This document shows, piece by piece, positions 48,089 to 56,825 of a stretch of DNA of 64,000 nt. Position 1 is the first letter of the stretch. The number at the start of each line of letters is the position of its first letter. The position numbers and the translations under genes were made by a program. The notes beneath the pieces were generated by a model. It did no database searches and was not told the DNA's origin. It saw only the letters and a list, made by a program, of their open reading frames with translations. The stretch spans positions 1 to 64,000 of the forward strand of contig NZ_FXAN01000109.1 in assembly GCF_900176645.1 (NCBI RefSeq), read 5' to 3'. This DNA is from Burkholderia singularis (GTDB lineage Bacteria; Pseudomonadota; Gammaproteobacteria; Burkholderiales; Burkholderiaceae).

Positions 48089-48869
48089 ACTGCTCATCGA
48101 CGCTTTGAGCGTCACGCTCGGCCGCCGCCGGATTTTCGACAAGCTCACGCTGCGGCCGGTGCGGCCCGGCTGCATGCTGGCGGTGCTCGGGCCAAACGGG
48201 GTCGGCAAATCGACGCTGCTGCGCGCGATTGCGCGGCTCGTAAGCGCACGCGGCAACGTGTCGCTCGGCCGGATCGACTTGCTACATGGCTCCCACGGCG
48301 ATCACGTCAAGCACGTCGGTTACTTGCCGCAGACCTTGCCGCAGGCATCGACGCTGCTCGTCTACGAGGCCGTGAGCGGCGCGCTGCGCGCGACTTGCGG
48401 CCGGCTGTCGAATGTCGAACACGACGCGCGCGTACAGGCCGTGTTTGCGCAATTGCATCTGGATGGGTTGGCGATGAAGCCACTCGATCGTTTGTCGGGC
48501 GGCCAACGTCAGATGGTCGGGCTGGCTCAGGTGCTAGTGCGGCAAACGCCGCTGCTGCTGCTCGACGAGCCGACGAGCGCGCTCGATTTACGTTGGCAAT
48601 TGCTCGCACTCGAAGCGATGCGGAATGCCGCAAAGCGAAAGTCGGCCATCGTTGTGATCGCGATGCATGATCTCAATCTCGCGTCGCGTTTCTGTGACCG
48701 GGTGTTGCTGCTGGGCCCGCAGGGCGTGCTTGCGGATGGGCCACCGTCCGACGCACTCGAACCGGATCAGTTGAGGCGCGCGTATTCGGTTGACGCACGG
48801 CTTGAGCGAACCGCGAGGGGAGAATGTCTGGTGGTGGTTGAGCGGGCGGTGGTGCGGGCTGACGATTGA
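48081..48869 (+). CDS. ABC transporter ATP-binding protein for iron-siderophore uptake
   Basis: A 262-residue ATPase of the FecE/FepC class. Walker A GPNGVGKST is at 37-45, the signature LSGGQ at 138-142 and Walker B LLLLDEPTS at 158-166. It overlaps the permease gene by 8 bp and completes the uptake system of the locus. Confidence 0.93.
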   Translation: MTELLIDALSVTLGRRRIFDKLTLRPVRPGCMLAVLGPNGVGKSTLLRAIARLVSARGNVSLGRIDLLHGSHGDHVKHVGYLPQTLPQASTLLVYEAVSGALRATCGRLSNVEHDARVQAVFAQLHLDGLAMKPLDRLSGGQRQMVGLAQVLVRQTPLLLLDEPTSALDLRWQLLALEAMRNAAKRKSAIVVIAMHDLNLASRFCDRVLLLGPQGVLADGPPSDALEPDQLRRAYSVDARLERTARGECLVVVERAVVRADD

Positions 48870-49703
48870 CGCTGCGGAGTTCGTTGATTGCTCTGTCCGT
48901 TGCTCGCCATGCTGAGCGGCGACTGTGCTGTTCACACGTTGGAATTTTGAGCTAGCGCACGTGGTGCGCACACGGCGAAAGCGACGCGGCCCCCGCGCTT
49001 CTTAAAGGGTTTACCTGATGTATATGTATACATAGTAGGGTTAACAAGTACGCGCCGCCCCTGTGGAAAACTGTGATTTCTTCAATCCGATCAGTGAATA
49101 ATCGATTCGATAACCCTAACGAATGCGCGTGAATATTCGCTGTGGGTTGAGGATAACTTTGACGAGCATGGCGCACGGACGCGCGTTATCAAGATTGGCT
49201 CCACAGATAAGCCAATGATTTATCCAGGGGATTTCCAAAGCGTTTTGTGAATAACTCGCGAGCGGAAAGCGTGGATTCGCCTGTGCGACGGCCCATGGCG
49301 GCTTGCGCCGCCAATGCCATTACGCCGTGCCTGCCCGGCATAGCGTATTCATTGCATCCATTGATTACCATCCGGCGAGCCTTCGCGAACCGGAAAAGCC
49401 TCACGCGTATTTCGCGACTGTTCTGGCAGGAATAGGACGACTGCGCTCTCGCGTAACAAGCGCGCAATACAAATTCCAACGGGAATGGGTATGGCTTAGA
49501 GGCGGATGACGAGGGCGCTCAATTGGTGTCTATTGCCCAGATACCGAGCGCAGAAATATAGTCGCCATACCGGGTACCCGTGTCGATTCGTTAACCGTCC
49601 GGGTAGCGGCAAGTATTCGATGTGCGCTGACGTTGCTCGGGCACAATTTGGTTTGCACCGCTTGGCGAAGGCTGTGGCTGGAGCTGGTTTAATGCCGGCA
49701 AAC
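48870..49703. other. Gene-free region with DnaA-box-like motifs
   Basis: About 830 bp between the siderophore locus and the tRNA gene. The part 49010-49260 is AT-rich. It holds one exact TTATNCACA-type site on the minus strand (TGTGAATAA at 49246-49254) and three one-mismatch sites (49062-49070, 49093-49101, 49148-49156). The palindrome TATGTATACATA lies at 49023-49034. No protein family is recognisable in the open frames. Confidence 0.5.
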
Positions 49704-49738
49704 AAAAAGGGTTGCAGGCGATATACCTGCAACCCTTT
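49704..49738 (-). terminator. Terminator of tRNA-Ala
   Basis: AAAGGGTTGCAGG / CCTGCAACCCTTT stem, followed on the minus strand by TTTTTGTTT, 8 bp past the tRNA 3' end. Confidence 0.9.
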
Positions 49739-49746
49739 GGAATTCT

Positions 49747-49822
<76 letters not shown>

Positions 49823-49907
49823 CACACTAACAGCCCACGATTGTACATCATTTAGTGTGGATCACAGCAATAAATTTGTGACTCCACCCCCATTACTCCG
49901 GTATTGT

Positions 49908-50276
49908 CTACTTCGGAGCAGGCGCTCCTGCCAATACCCACTGAACAACCGACTTCGCATCCGCATCGTTCATCCGCGGGTGCGCAGGCATCGGAATCGC
50001 GCCCCAAACGCCCGAGCCGCCGTCCTTCACCTTTTTCACGAGTTTCGGCACCGCCTGCTGATCGTTTTTATAGCGCTCAGCAATCTGCATAAACGAAGGC
50101 CCGACGAGCTTGCGATCCACTGCGTGGCATCCCATGCATGCATTGCTGCGAGCAACTCTCACGCCGTCGCCTGCATCCGCGTGCGCGGGTGTGCCTGCGA
50201 CCATGCAAGCGAGCGCCAGCAGTCCGAGCGCTGTTGCGGCACGCGCCGTCTGCCGTTTCATGGCCATCCCCATCAT
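49908..50276 (-). CDS. Class I cytochrome c (c551/c5-like)
   Basis: A 122-residue periplasmic monohaem cytochrome. A signal peptide ends near AHA (residue 33), the haem motif CMGCH is at 47-51 and the likely axial methionine is M96 in IPMPAHP. It carries electrons in the periplasm. Its start overlaps the stop of the BON lipoprotein gene by 4 bp, so the two are co-translated. Several start codons are close together, and the ATG at 50276 is used here. Confidence 0.92.
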   Translation of the reverse strand: MMGMAMKRQTARAATALGLLALACMVAGTPAHADAGDGVRVARSNACMGCHAVDRKLVGPSFMQIAERYKNDQQAVPKLVKKVKDGGSGVWGAIPMPAHPRMNDADAKSVVQWVLAGAPAPK

Positions 50277-51073
50277 GGCTTCGCCGCCTTCGGATTCCCG
50301 GGATGCACACTGCTCGAATTGGAAATCGGCGCGGGCGCTTGCAATGGCGTCGCGGTCACCGTCGAATCCGGCACGGCGGCGCCTACGGTCGCGCCGTCCG
50401 TTGCCGCCGCCCCTGCCGACGCGGCCGATGCGCCGCTCGCCGGTGCGGCCGCCTTCAATGCCTGCGCCTCGGCCGGCTTGATGTACTGGAACACCTTGAC
50501 GACCTTCTCGACGCCCGGCACCCGGCTTGCGACATCCGCGCCGCGATCACCCTCGTCGCTCGTCACCAGCCCCATCAGATAAATGTTGCCGCGCTCGCAC
50601 ACCACCTTGTAATCGTTCGCGGAAATACCCTTCTCGGCGATCATCGCGGTTTTCACGCGCCCTTCGAGATACGAGTCGTTCGCGCGATCCGACAGCGAAC
50701 TCGCCGGCCCCACCGCGAGTTCGTTGACGATCGCATTCACGTTGTTGATCCCGCGCACGATTTCCTCGGCGCGCTGCTTCGCCGTATCGTTGGGCACCTC
50801 GCCTGTCAACAGTGCGCGGCGGTTGAACACCGTCACGTTCACATGCGAACCGTCCGGCAGCCCGTTGTTCAGTTGCGTCAGCGCCTTCACTTGAATCTCG
50901 CGATCCTCGGTCTGTGCGCCGAGCGTGCGGCGATCGGTCGCCACGAGCGCGCCGCCGCCCGCCGCCGCGCCGACCGCCAGAAGGCAGCCCTGCAGCGTCG
51001 TCGCGACGCAAGCCGCGAGACCGATTGCGAGCGTGGTTTTGACTAGCGTCTGTCTGACGCGGCTGTAACTCAT
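50273..51073 (-). CDS. BON-domain lipoprotein (DolP/OsmY-like)
   Basis: A 266-residue lipoprotein: LQGC puts the acylated cysteine at residue 30. Two BON domains follow (about 50-115 with LLTGEVPNDTAKQRAEEIV, and 125-195 with YLMGLVTSDEG). The C-terminus is an Ala/Pro/Ser-rich tail. DolP-type proteins support outer-membrane integrity. It lies downstream of the SIS-domain gene, the order seen for diaA-dolP in other proteobacteria. Confidence 0.9.
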   Translation of the reverse strand: MSYSRVRQTLVKTTLAIGLAACVATTLQGCLLAVGAAAGGGALVATDRRTLGAQTEDREIQVKALTQLNNGLPDGSHVNVTVFNRRALLTGEVPNDTAKQRAEEIVRGINNVNAIVNELAVGPASSLSDRANDSYLEGRVKTAMIAEKGISANDYKVVCERGNIYLMGLVTSDEGDRGADVASRVPGVEKVVKVFQYIKPAEAQALKAAAPASGASAASAGAAATDGATVGAAVPDSTVTATPLQAPAPISNSSSVHPGNPKAAKP

Positions 51074-51091
51074 CTACGGCTCTCCTTCGAA

Positions 51092-51670
51092 TCAATCTTC
51101 GCCCAGCAGCATCGCGTCGATGCCGTCGCACAGGCAATGAATGGTCAGCAGATGGACTTCATGGATACGCATCGCCCGATCGGACGGCACGCAGATCTGG
51201 ATGTCGGTGTCAGTGAGCGCCTTGCCGGTGCGCCCCCCGCCTCCGCCCGTCAACGCGACGACGATCATCTCGCGCTCGTGCGCGTCGCCGATCGCGGCGA
51301 GCACGCGCGGCGATTCGCCGAGCGGGTCGAGCACGAGCAGCACGTCGCCCGTTTGGCCGAGCGCGCGCACTTGTTGCGCGAAGATCTGGTCGGCATCGCC
51401 GGCAACGCCCGAGCGGCTTGCATCGGTATGAAGCGCAACGCCGGCAAGACCGGGCCGCTCGCGCTCGAAGCCGTAGACGAGCGCGGCGGCAAGCCGTTCG
51501 GCCGCGGCGGCAGAGGGGCCGTCGCCACATGCGACGATTTTGTTGCCGTTCGCAAGCGCCATGAACATCGCGTCGACGGCCGCGGCGATCGGTAGCGACA
51601 GCGCGTCGAGCGCGTCATGGACGAGCGAGGCGCTATCACGGATATGTTGCTGAATACGTTCGACTGACAT
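51092..51670 (-). CDS. SIS-domain protein (DiaA/GmhA-like)
   Basis: A 192-residue sugar isomerase fold protein with GNKIVACGDGPSAAAAERLA as the phosphosugar-binding loop. It is close to both phosphoheptose isomerase GmhA and the DnaA-binding initiator-associating protein DiaA. Position next to a yraN-rsmI pair and a DolP-like gene favours DiaA. The catalytic residues of GmhA were not confirmed. Confidence 0.85.
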   Translation of the reverse strand: MSVERIQQHIRDSASLVHDALDALSLPIAAAVDAMFMALANGNKIVACGDGPSAAAAERLAAALVYGFERERPGLAGVALHTDASRSGVAGDADQIFAQQVRALGQTGDVLLVLDPLGESPRVLAAIGDAHEREMIVVALTGGGGGRTGKALTDTDIQICVPSDRAMRIHEVHLLTIHCLCDGIDAMLLGED

Positions 51671-51857
51671 CGATTCCTGTCGGAATATTGCGCGCGCGAG
51701 CGTGAAATCCGATCCGCTCGCGCAACATCATGAGTGCGGCGAGTTTACCGCACTCCGGCGCCTTCTCCCGGAGGTTGCCGCATCTCCTTACATCTCGACA
51801 CAGGCTGAGGCGGTGATTCGACCGGTTCGCCGCGTGGGCGGCGTGGCGCGTGGACCG

Positions 51858-52325
51858 TCACGCGTCGTCGATCCGGAATGCGTCGCGCAGCCAGACGAGA
51901 CGGCCGCCGTCGAAGCCAACGACATCGAAACGGCACGCGCAGGCACCACCCGATTTCGCCCAGAACACGTGCGCCGCAAGCGCGATCCGCTGCCGTTTGC
52001 GCGCGCCGATGCTGGCTGCCGCACCGCCGTAGCGGCCGCTCGTTCGCGCGCGCACTTCGACAAATACGAGCGTGCCGTCCTGCTCGCGCATCACGAGATC
52101 GATCTCGCCGCCGCGCACGATCACGTTGCGGGCAACGAGCACGAGGCCCGCGTGCTCGAGATAGCGTTGCGCACGCGTCTCGAACGCGGCGCCGATCGCA
52201 CGCGTGGCGCCCACTGCCGCCATCCGGGCACGGCCGTGCACCGGCGCTGCTTTTGCTTCCGTTTTTGCCTCCGCGTTCGCCGCCGCGCCGGCGGCCGGCC
52301 GGCGGCGCGCCCGCGCATGGCACAA
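51858..52325 (-). CDS. UPF0102 (YraN) family protein
   Basis: A YraN-family nuclease-like protein of about 155 residues. The conserved core is [24 protein letters not shown] followed by [21 protein letters not shown], the restriction-endonuclease-like acidic/Glu-x-Arg pattern. Biological function is unknown. The TTG at 52325 is chosen; a frame open to 52373 would overlap the start of the divergent rsmI gene, and an ATG nearer the core also exists. Divergent pairing with rsmI is common. Confidence 0.85.
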   Translation of the reverse strand: MCHARARRRPAAGAAANAEAKTEAKAAPVHGRARMAAVGATRAIGAAFETRAQRYLEHAGLVLVARNVIVRGGEIDLVMREQDGTLVFVEVRARTSGRYGGAAASIGARKRQRIALAAHVFWAKSGGACACRFDVVGFDGGRLVWLRDAFRIDDA

Positions 52326-52371
52326 TGCGGAGCTTCTTCCGTTTGCGCCATCCGTGGGCGCCTTTCGTGTC

Positions 52372-53259
52372 ATGACTTCCCTCCTTGAACTCGCGCATGC
52401 GCAGCATTACCCGGCGGGCGCGCTGTACATCGTCGCGACGCCGATCGGCAACGCCGCCGACATCACGCTGCGCGCGCTTCACGTGCTGACGCTTGCCGAC
52501 CGGATCGCCGCGGAGGACACCCGCAACACGGGGCAGCTTCTCGCACGCTATGGCATCTCGAAGCCGCTCGTCGCGATCCACGAACACAACGAGCGCGCGG
52601 CCGCACTGAAGCTCGTCGACTATCTGCGCGCGGGTGAGCGGATCGCCTACGTGTCGGACGCCGGCACGCCCGGCATCTCCGATCCCGGCGCGAAACTCGT
52701 CAACGCGGCGCGCGCGGCCGGCTTCGGCGTGATTCCGTTGCCGGGCGCGAGCGCGGCGGCCGCGGCCGTGAGCGTCGCGGGCGATTGGGCAGGCATGTTC
52801 ACGTTCGCCGGCTTCTTGCCGTCGAAAGCCCGGCAGCGCGACGCGGCGCTGGCGCAACTGAAAACCCATCCTTACGCGCTCGTGTTCTACGAAGCGCCGC
52901 ATCGAATCGTCGAGACGGTCGAGGCGCTCGCGGCGGCGCTGGGCGGCGAACGCCGCCTGCTGATCGCGCGCGAGCTTACCAAGCTACACGAGGAACTGTT
53001 CGAAGGCACGCTGGCCGAAGGGCCAACCTGGCTGCGCGCCGATGCGAACCGGCAGCGCGGAGAATTCGCGCTCGTCGTCGAAGGTGCGCCGCAGCGCAAC
53101 AGCGACGACGATCAAAGCGCGCACGACGCGCTGCTCAGCATGCTGCTGGAAGAATTGCCGCTCAAGAGCGCCGCGAAGCTTGCGGCAGCGCTCACGGGCG
53201 CATCGCGCAATGCGCTCTATACGCGGGCGCTCGTGCTGAAAAAAGCGACGGACGAGTAA
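52372..53259 (+). CDS. rsmI: 16S rRNA 2'-O-ribose C1402 methyltransferase
   Basis: A 295-residue tetrapyrrole-methylase-fold enzyme that methylates C1402 of 16S rRNA with SAM. Signatures are [19 protein letters not shown] at 19-37, [25 protein letters not shown] and FYEAPHRI. The ATG at 52372 fits the family start. It is divergent from yraN. Confidence 0.96.
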   Translation: MTSLLELAHAQHYPAGALYIVATPIGNAADITLRALHVLTLADRIAAEDTRNTGQLLARYGISKPLVAIHEHNERAAALKLVDYLRAGERIAYVSDAGTPGISDPGAKLVNAARAAGFGVIPLPGASAAAAAVSVAGDWAGMFTFAGFLPSKARQRDAALAQLKTHPYALVFYEAPHRIVETVEALAAALGGERRLLIARELTKLHEELFEGTLAEGPTWLRADANRQRGEFALVVEGAPQRNSDDDQSAHDALLSMLLEELPLKSAAKLAAALTGASRNALYTRALVLKKATDE

Positions 53260-53299
53260 ACGGCGGCGCGTCGTCGGCCGAATTCGGAAGGAAAAGAGC

Positions 53300-53323
53300 A
53301 AGGGCCGCGCGAAGCGGCCCTTG
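53300..53323. terminator. Hairpin between rsmI and rlpA
   Basis: CAAGGGCCGC / GCGGCCCTTG with a GCGAA loop. On the minus strand CTCTTTTCC follows, so it mainly ends rlpA and may also stop rsmI. Confidence 0.65.
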
Positions 53324-53362
53324 GCGGCAATCGATGCGACGCGCGAATCGCGCGTTTCGCCG

Positions 53363-54004
53363 TTATTTGACGGAATTCGCCGCCAGCATGTCGGCGCGTG
53401 CCACGCGGGCCTCTTCCGGCGACAGCCCTTGAACCTTCACGCGCGCGATACCCGAGTGAACCAGCCCGATCACCTTCGCCGCCGCATACGACAGATCCAG
53501 TATCCGGCCGCGCGAGAACGGCCCGCGGTCATTGATCTTCACGACGACGGACTTGCCGTTCGCCTGATTGGTGACGCGCACGTAAGACGCGAGCGGCAGC
53601 GTGCGATGCGCGGCCGTCAGTTCGTTCATATTGAAGCGTTCGCCGTTCGCGGTGCGCCGGCCGTGAAAGCCGTCGCCCTTGCCGTACCACGATGCCTTGC
53701 CGACCTGGCTGAAGCCCGACGCGTCCGCCGCATCGAGCGGCTTCGCGTCCGCAAGCGACTGGCGCTTGGCGTCTCGCGAGCCGACGGGCGGCAGGGAAGC
53801 GAGCGCGGTATCGAAGCTCAGCGGCATGCCGTTCACATCCGTATTGTCCTTCGCTGAACCTGAGGCGCTCGCCGTGCGCAGCGCGTCCTTTGCGGACATC
53901 GGCTGCGTCTGCTCCGCGGTCGGTGCGTTCGGCGGCATCGCGCAACCTGTCAGCGCGAGTAATGCGGCCAGCATCCCGACCTGCTTCGGTAATCGAAATT
54001 TCAT
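53363..54004 (-). CDS. rlpA: RlpA-family septal ring lipoprotein/lytic transglycosylase
   Basis: A 213-residue lipoprotein with the lipobox LTGC (Cys21). The double-psi beta-barrel domain runs from about 100 to 200 with [21 protein letters not shown], the [14 protein letters not shown] segment and VKINDRGPF, the catalytic Asp/His-containing pattern of RlpA. It has no SPOR domain, so it is a short form. It probably cleaves denuded glycan strands at the division site. Confidence 0.92.
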   Translation of the reverse strand: MKFRLPKQVGMLAALLALTGCAMPPNAPTAEQTQPMSAKDALRTASASGSAKDNTDVNGMPLSFDTALASLPPVGSRDAKRQSLADAKPLDAADASGFSQVGKASWYGKGDGFHGRRTANGERFNMNELTAAHRTLPLASYVRVTNQANGKSVVVKINDRGPFSRGRILDLSYAAAKVIGLVHSGIARVKVQGLSPEEARVARADMLAANSVK

Positions 54005-54628
54005 CGACGTGTCGCCTGTTCTGACGGGCCGCCTGCTACGTTCATATTCGCGGCCCGGACGGGTACACCGATCCTCGCCGCGTCAAGACGCGGGCGACGA
54101 TCTGCATGGATGCGGCTCACGTACTGCCGCAACCGTCCTGATTAGCTTTCACGTCTGGCACAACCTGTCCCCGGCAGCCTGACCAGACCCCACATGCCGC
54201 CAACCGAACATGGCTAAGGCCATGTTCGTGCGCGTCGTTGACTCAAACGCGCAGGAACGGCGGCATAGGCCTCACCCGACGTCGCGGCAGCGTGGCCGCA
54301 GCAGGCGCGCCGCGCCTGGCCGGATAAGACGTGAGCACCGACGAATCGGTACTGGATGCACCGCCGGTCATCGGCGGGCAATTGCATGGACGGCACTCCG
54401 GAACCCGTTGCAAAAACACCACAAATAGAGTTCCAGCATGCCTATTGGCGGCGTGGTTTCCCACGCGTATTGGACGGCATTATACATAAATGAAAATTGC
54501 GGCCTCACAAATGGCGCGCTTCGACCATTGATTCTCGCTATGGCTGTAACAATCGACATTGAGTCGGCGCGCGTCTGCACCCGCGCTTTCCGGCCGGTAC
54601 AATCGGGACTTTTAGCCGGCGCCCGCCC
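54005..54628. other. Divergent rlpA / metallo-hydrolase intergenic region
   Basis: About 620 bp with no supported gene. Its one structured feature is the perfect inverted repeat at 54206-54229. The stretch 54440-54530 is AT-richer and probably holds the promoter of the metallo-hydrolase gene. Confidence 0.4.
54206..54229. repeat. Perfect 10-bp inverted repeat
   Basis: CGAACATGGC and GCCATGTTCG flank a TAAG loop. There is no T tract, so it is unlikely to be a simple terminator and may be a protein-binding site or an RNA hairpin. Confidence 0.7.
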
Positions 54629-55273
54629 ATGAAAGTCACGCTCGTTCCAGTCACGCCGTTCCAGCAGAACTGCTCGCTGCTCGTCTGCGAAAACACGGGG
54701 CGCGCGGCCATCGTCGATCCCGGCGGCGACCTTGGGCGCATCGAGCAGGAAGTCGCGCGGCAAAATGTTCAGGTCGAGAAGATTTTGCTCACGCACGGCC
54801 ATGTCGACCATTGCGCGGGCGCGAAGCAGATCGCCACGCATTACGGCGTGCCGATCGAGGGGCCGCACGAAGACGAACGCTTCTGGATCGACATGCTGCC
54901 GATGCAAAGCGAGCGTCTCGGCTTTCCAGCTGCCCAGTCGTTCGAGCCGGACCGCTGGCTCGACGACGGCGCAACCGTCTCGTTCGGTGACGAAACGCTC
55001 GAGGTCTACCACTGCCCTGGCCATACGCCAGGCCACGTCGTATTTTTCAGCCGCGCGCACCGGCTCGCGATCGTCGGCGACGTGCTGTTCGCCGGCTCGA
55101 TCGGCCGCACCGATTTTCCGCGCGGCAATCATGCCGACCTGGTCCGCTCGATTCGGGACAAGCTCTGGCCGCTCGGCGACGACGTGACCTTCGTGCCCGG
55201 CCACGGCCCTGTCTCGACGTTCGGCGACGAGCGCCGCACGAATCCGTTCGTCGCCGACGGAGTCGCGCAATGA
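54629..55273 (+). CDS. MBL-fold metallo-hydrolase (glyoxalase II-like)
   Basis: A 214-residue metallo-beta-lactamase-fold enzyme with the zinc motif [10 protein letters not shown] at about 54-63, a further metal histidine in CPGHTPGH, and the bridging aspartate in [13 protein letters not shown]. It is the short YcbL-type glyoxalase II-like class that hydrolyses thioesters; the substrate is unproven. Its stop overlaps the ATG of the next gene by 4 bp. Confidence 0.92.
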   Translation: MKVTLVPVTPFQQNCSLLVCENTGRAAIVDPGGDLGRIEQEVARQNVQVEKILLTHGHVDHCAGAKQIATHYGVPIEGPHEDERFWIDMLPMQSERLGFPAAQSFEPDRWLDDGATVSFGDETLEVYHCPGHTPGHVVFFSRAHRLAIVGDVLFAGSIGRTDFPRGNHADLVRSIRDKLWPLGDDVTFVPGHGPVSTFGDERRTNPFVADGVAQ

Positions 55274-55926
55274 CCGCCGACACGGCCGCCAGCCCGGAAA
55301 TCTACGTCAGCACCGATGTCGAAGCGGACGGGCCGATTCCCGGCCCGCATTCGATGCTGAGTTTCGCGTCGGCCGCGTACACCGAAGACAAGACGCTGAT
55401 CGCGACGTTCTCCGCGAATCTCGAGTTGCTGCCGGGCGCGGCGCCGCATCCGGTGCAGGATGCGTGGTGGAAGACGCAGCCGGATGCCTGGGCCGCATGC
55501 CGGCGAGATCTGCAATCGCCCGAGGTGGCGCTCACAGCCTATGTCGAATGGGTCGAAGCGTTGCCGGGCAAGCCGGTATTCGTCGCGATGCCCGCAGGTT
55601 TCGATTTCACGTTCATGTTCTGGTACATGATGCGTTTCGCGGGGCGCTGTCCGTTTTCGTGGTCGGCGCTGGATATCAAGACACTCGCGTTTGCGTTGAC
55701 GGGGCTGCCGTACCGGAAAGCGATCAAGCCGCGCTTTCCGAAGCACTGGTTCGATGCGCATCCGCACACCCATATCGCGCTCGACGACGCAATCGAGCAA
55801 GGCGCGCTGTTCTGCAACATGCTTGCCGATCTGCGCGTGTTGCAGCGCACCGCGCGAGCGCCTGCCGCAGCGAGCGCTCAATCGGGGGATTTAGTGGAAA
55901 ATTCCGTCGTCATCCCAAAAAATTAG
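55270..55926 (+). CDS. DEDD-type 3'-5' exonuclease family protein
   Basis: A 218-residue protein with an N-terminal [10 protein letters not shown] motif (first Asp and Glu of a DEDD exonuclease), an interior [10 protein letters not shown] region and a late [11 protein letters not shown] motif (His and Asp). This pattern fits RNase T/DnaQ-like exonucleases. Substrate is unknown. It is translationally coupled to the metallo-hydrolase gene. Confidence 0.8.
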   Translation: MTADTAASPEIYVSTDVEADGPIPGPHSMLSFASAAYTEDKTLIATFSANLELLPGAAPHPVQDAWWKTQPDAWAACRRDLQSPEVALTAYVEWVEALPGKPVFVAMPAGFDFTFMFWYMMRFAGRCPFSWSALDIKTLAFALTGLPYRKAIKPRFPKHWFDAHPHTHIALDDAIEQGALFCNMLADLRVLQRTARAPAAASAQSGDLVENSVVIPKN

Positions 55927-56017
55927 CAAATATCGCTCAATTTTACCGCTTCGGATTGCCTTTCCTTTCACCCGCCTCTACCATTGACAAATAGTTGCAG
56001 CCGCCCTGGAGGCGCAG

Positions 56018-56476
56018 GTGACACTCGATACCTTCTCGCAAAAAATCCTTCGGCTGCTGCAGCTCGACGCGCGCCGCTCCGTGCAGGAAATTTCCGATCA
56101 AGTTGGACTTTCCAGCACGCCGTGCTGGCGCCGCATCAAGGACATGGAGCAGTCCGGCGTGATCCAGCGTTACACCGCGCTCCTCGACCGCGAGAAACTG
56201 GGGCTTCATATTTGCGCGCTTGCACACGTGCATTTGACCCGCCACAACGAAGGCGGTGTAGAACAGTTCGAGCGGGAAATCGCCACCTGCCCCGAAGTGA
56301 CCGAGTGCTACAGCACTACCGGTGAGGCCGATTACATCCTCAAGATCGTCGCACCCGATATCAAGGCCTACGATATCTTCCTGCACGAGCGAATCTTCAA
56401 GATTCCGGCGGTATCCCAAGTGCGCACGAGCGTGGTGCTGCGCGAGATCAAGTTCGATACGCAATTGCCGCTCTAA
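56018..56476 (+). CDS. Lrp/AsnC-family transcriptional regulator
   Basis: A 152-residue regulator with an N-terminal winged helix-turn-helix (LDARRSVQEISDQVGLSSTP) and a C-terminal RAM domain with ECYSTTGEADYILKIV. The start is GTG at 56018 after an AGGCGCAGG stretch. The regulated genes are not evident, as no divergent metabolic gene is adjacent. Confidence 0.9.
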   Translation: MTLDTFSQKILRLLQLDARRSVQEISDQVGLSSTPCWRRIKDMEQSGVIQRYTALLDREKLGLHICALAHVHLTRHNEGGVEQFEREIATCPEVTECYSTTGEADYILKIVAPDIKAYDIFLHERIFKIPAVSQVRTSVVLREIKFDTQLPL

Positions 56477-56825
56477 TTTCGATTATTGGGCGCCTTTGGG
56501 ATGGATTGCGGCATTGGCATACCGCAACAGCGATTCGGCTGGCTTGGCGCGTTGGGTTGATTCACGCGTTTCTGTGTCCGCTTTGTGCCAGATTTTGCGC
56601 TTGCTCGAAGGCTTTATCGCCATATGGCTGCACTGCAATACTTCGCCGGAAAATCCGCCGAACCCATTTGCACGAGAAGCAGCCCGCTCCCGAAATCGAA
56701 GCAACCGGCGCGCAGCGGCGCGCACGATTGCGATCTCGTTGCGGAAAACCGTATCGGCGCCCATCTTGACTTAGCCCGTTCGTCAATCTGTCCGAGCTGC
56801 CGATTGGCCGATGCCGTTCGGATAA
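56477..56825. other. Convergent spacer
   Basis: About 350 bp between the Lrp-type gene and the cation efflux gene. No gene, strong hairpin or repeat was seen. Confidence 0.4.

Noticed and set aside
49189-49479. Small minus-strand open frame in the spacer before tRNA-Ala
   Set aside because: No ribosome site, signal peptide or recognisable family; the stretch fits non-coding DNA better.
48870-49703. Chromosomal oriC
   Set aside because: DnaA-box-like motifs are few and mostly imperfect, and dnaA, dnaN, rpmH and parAB are absent.
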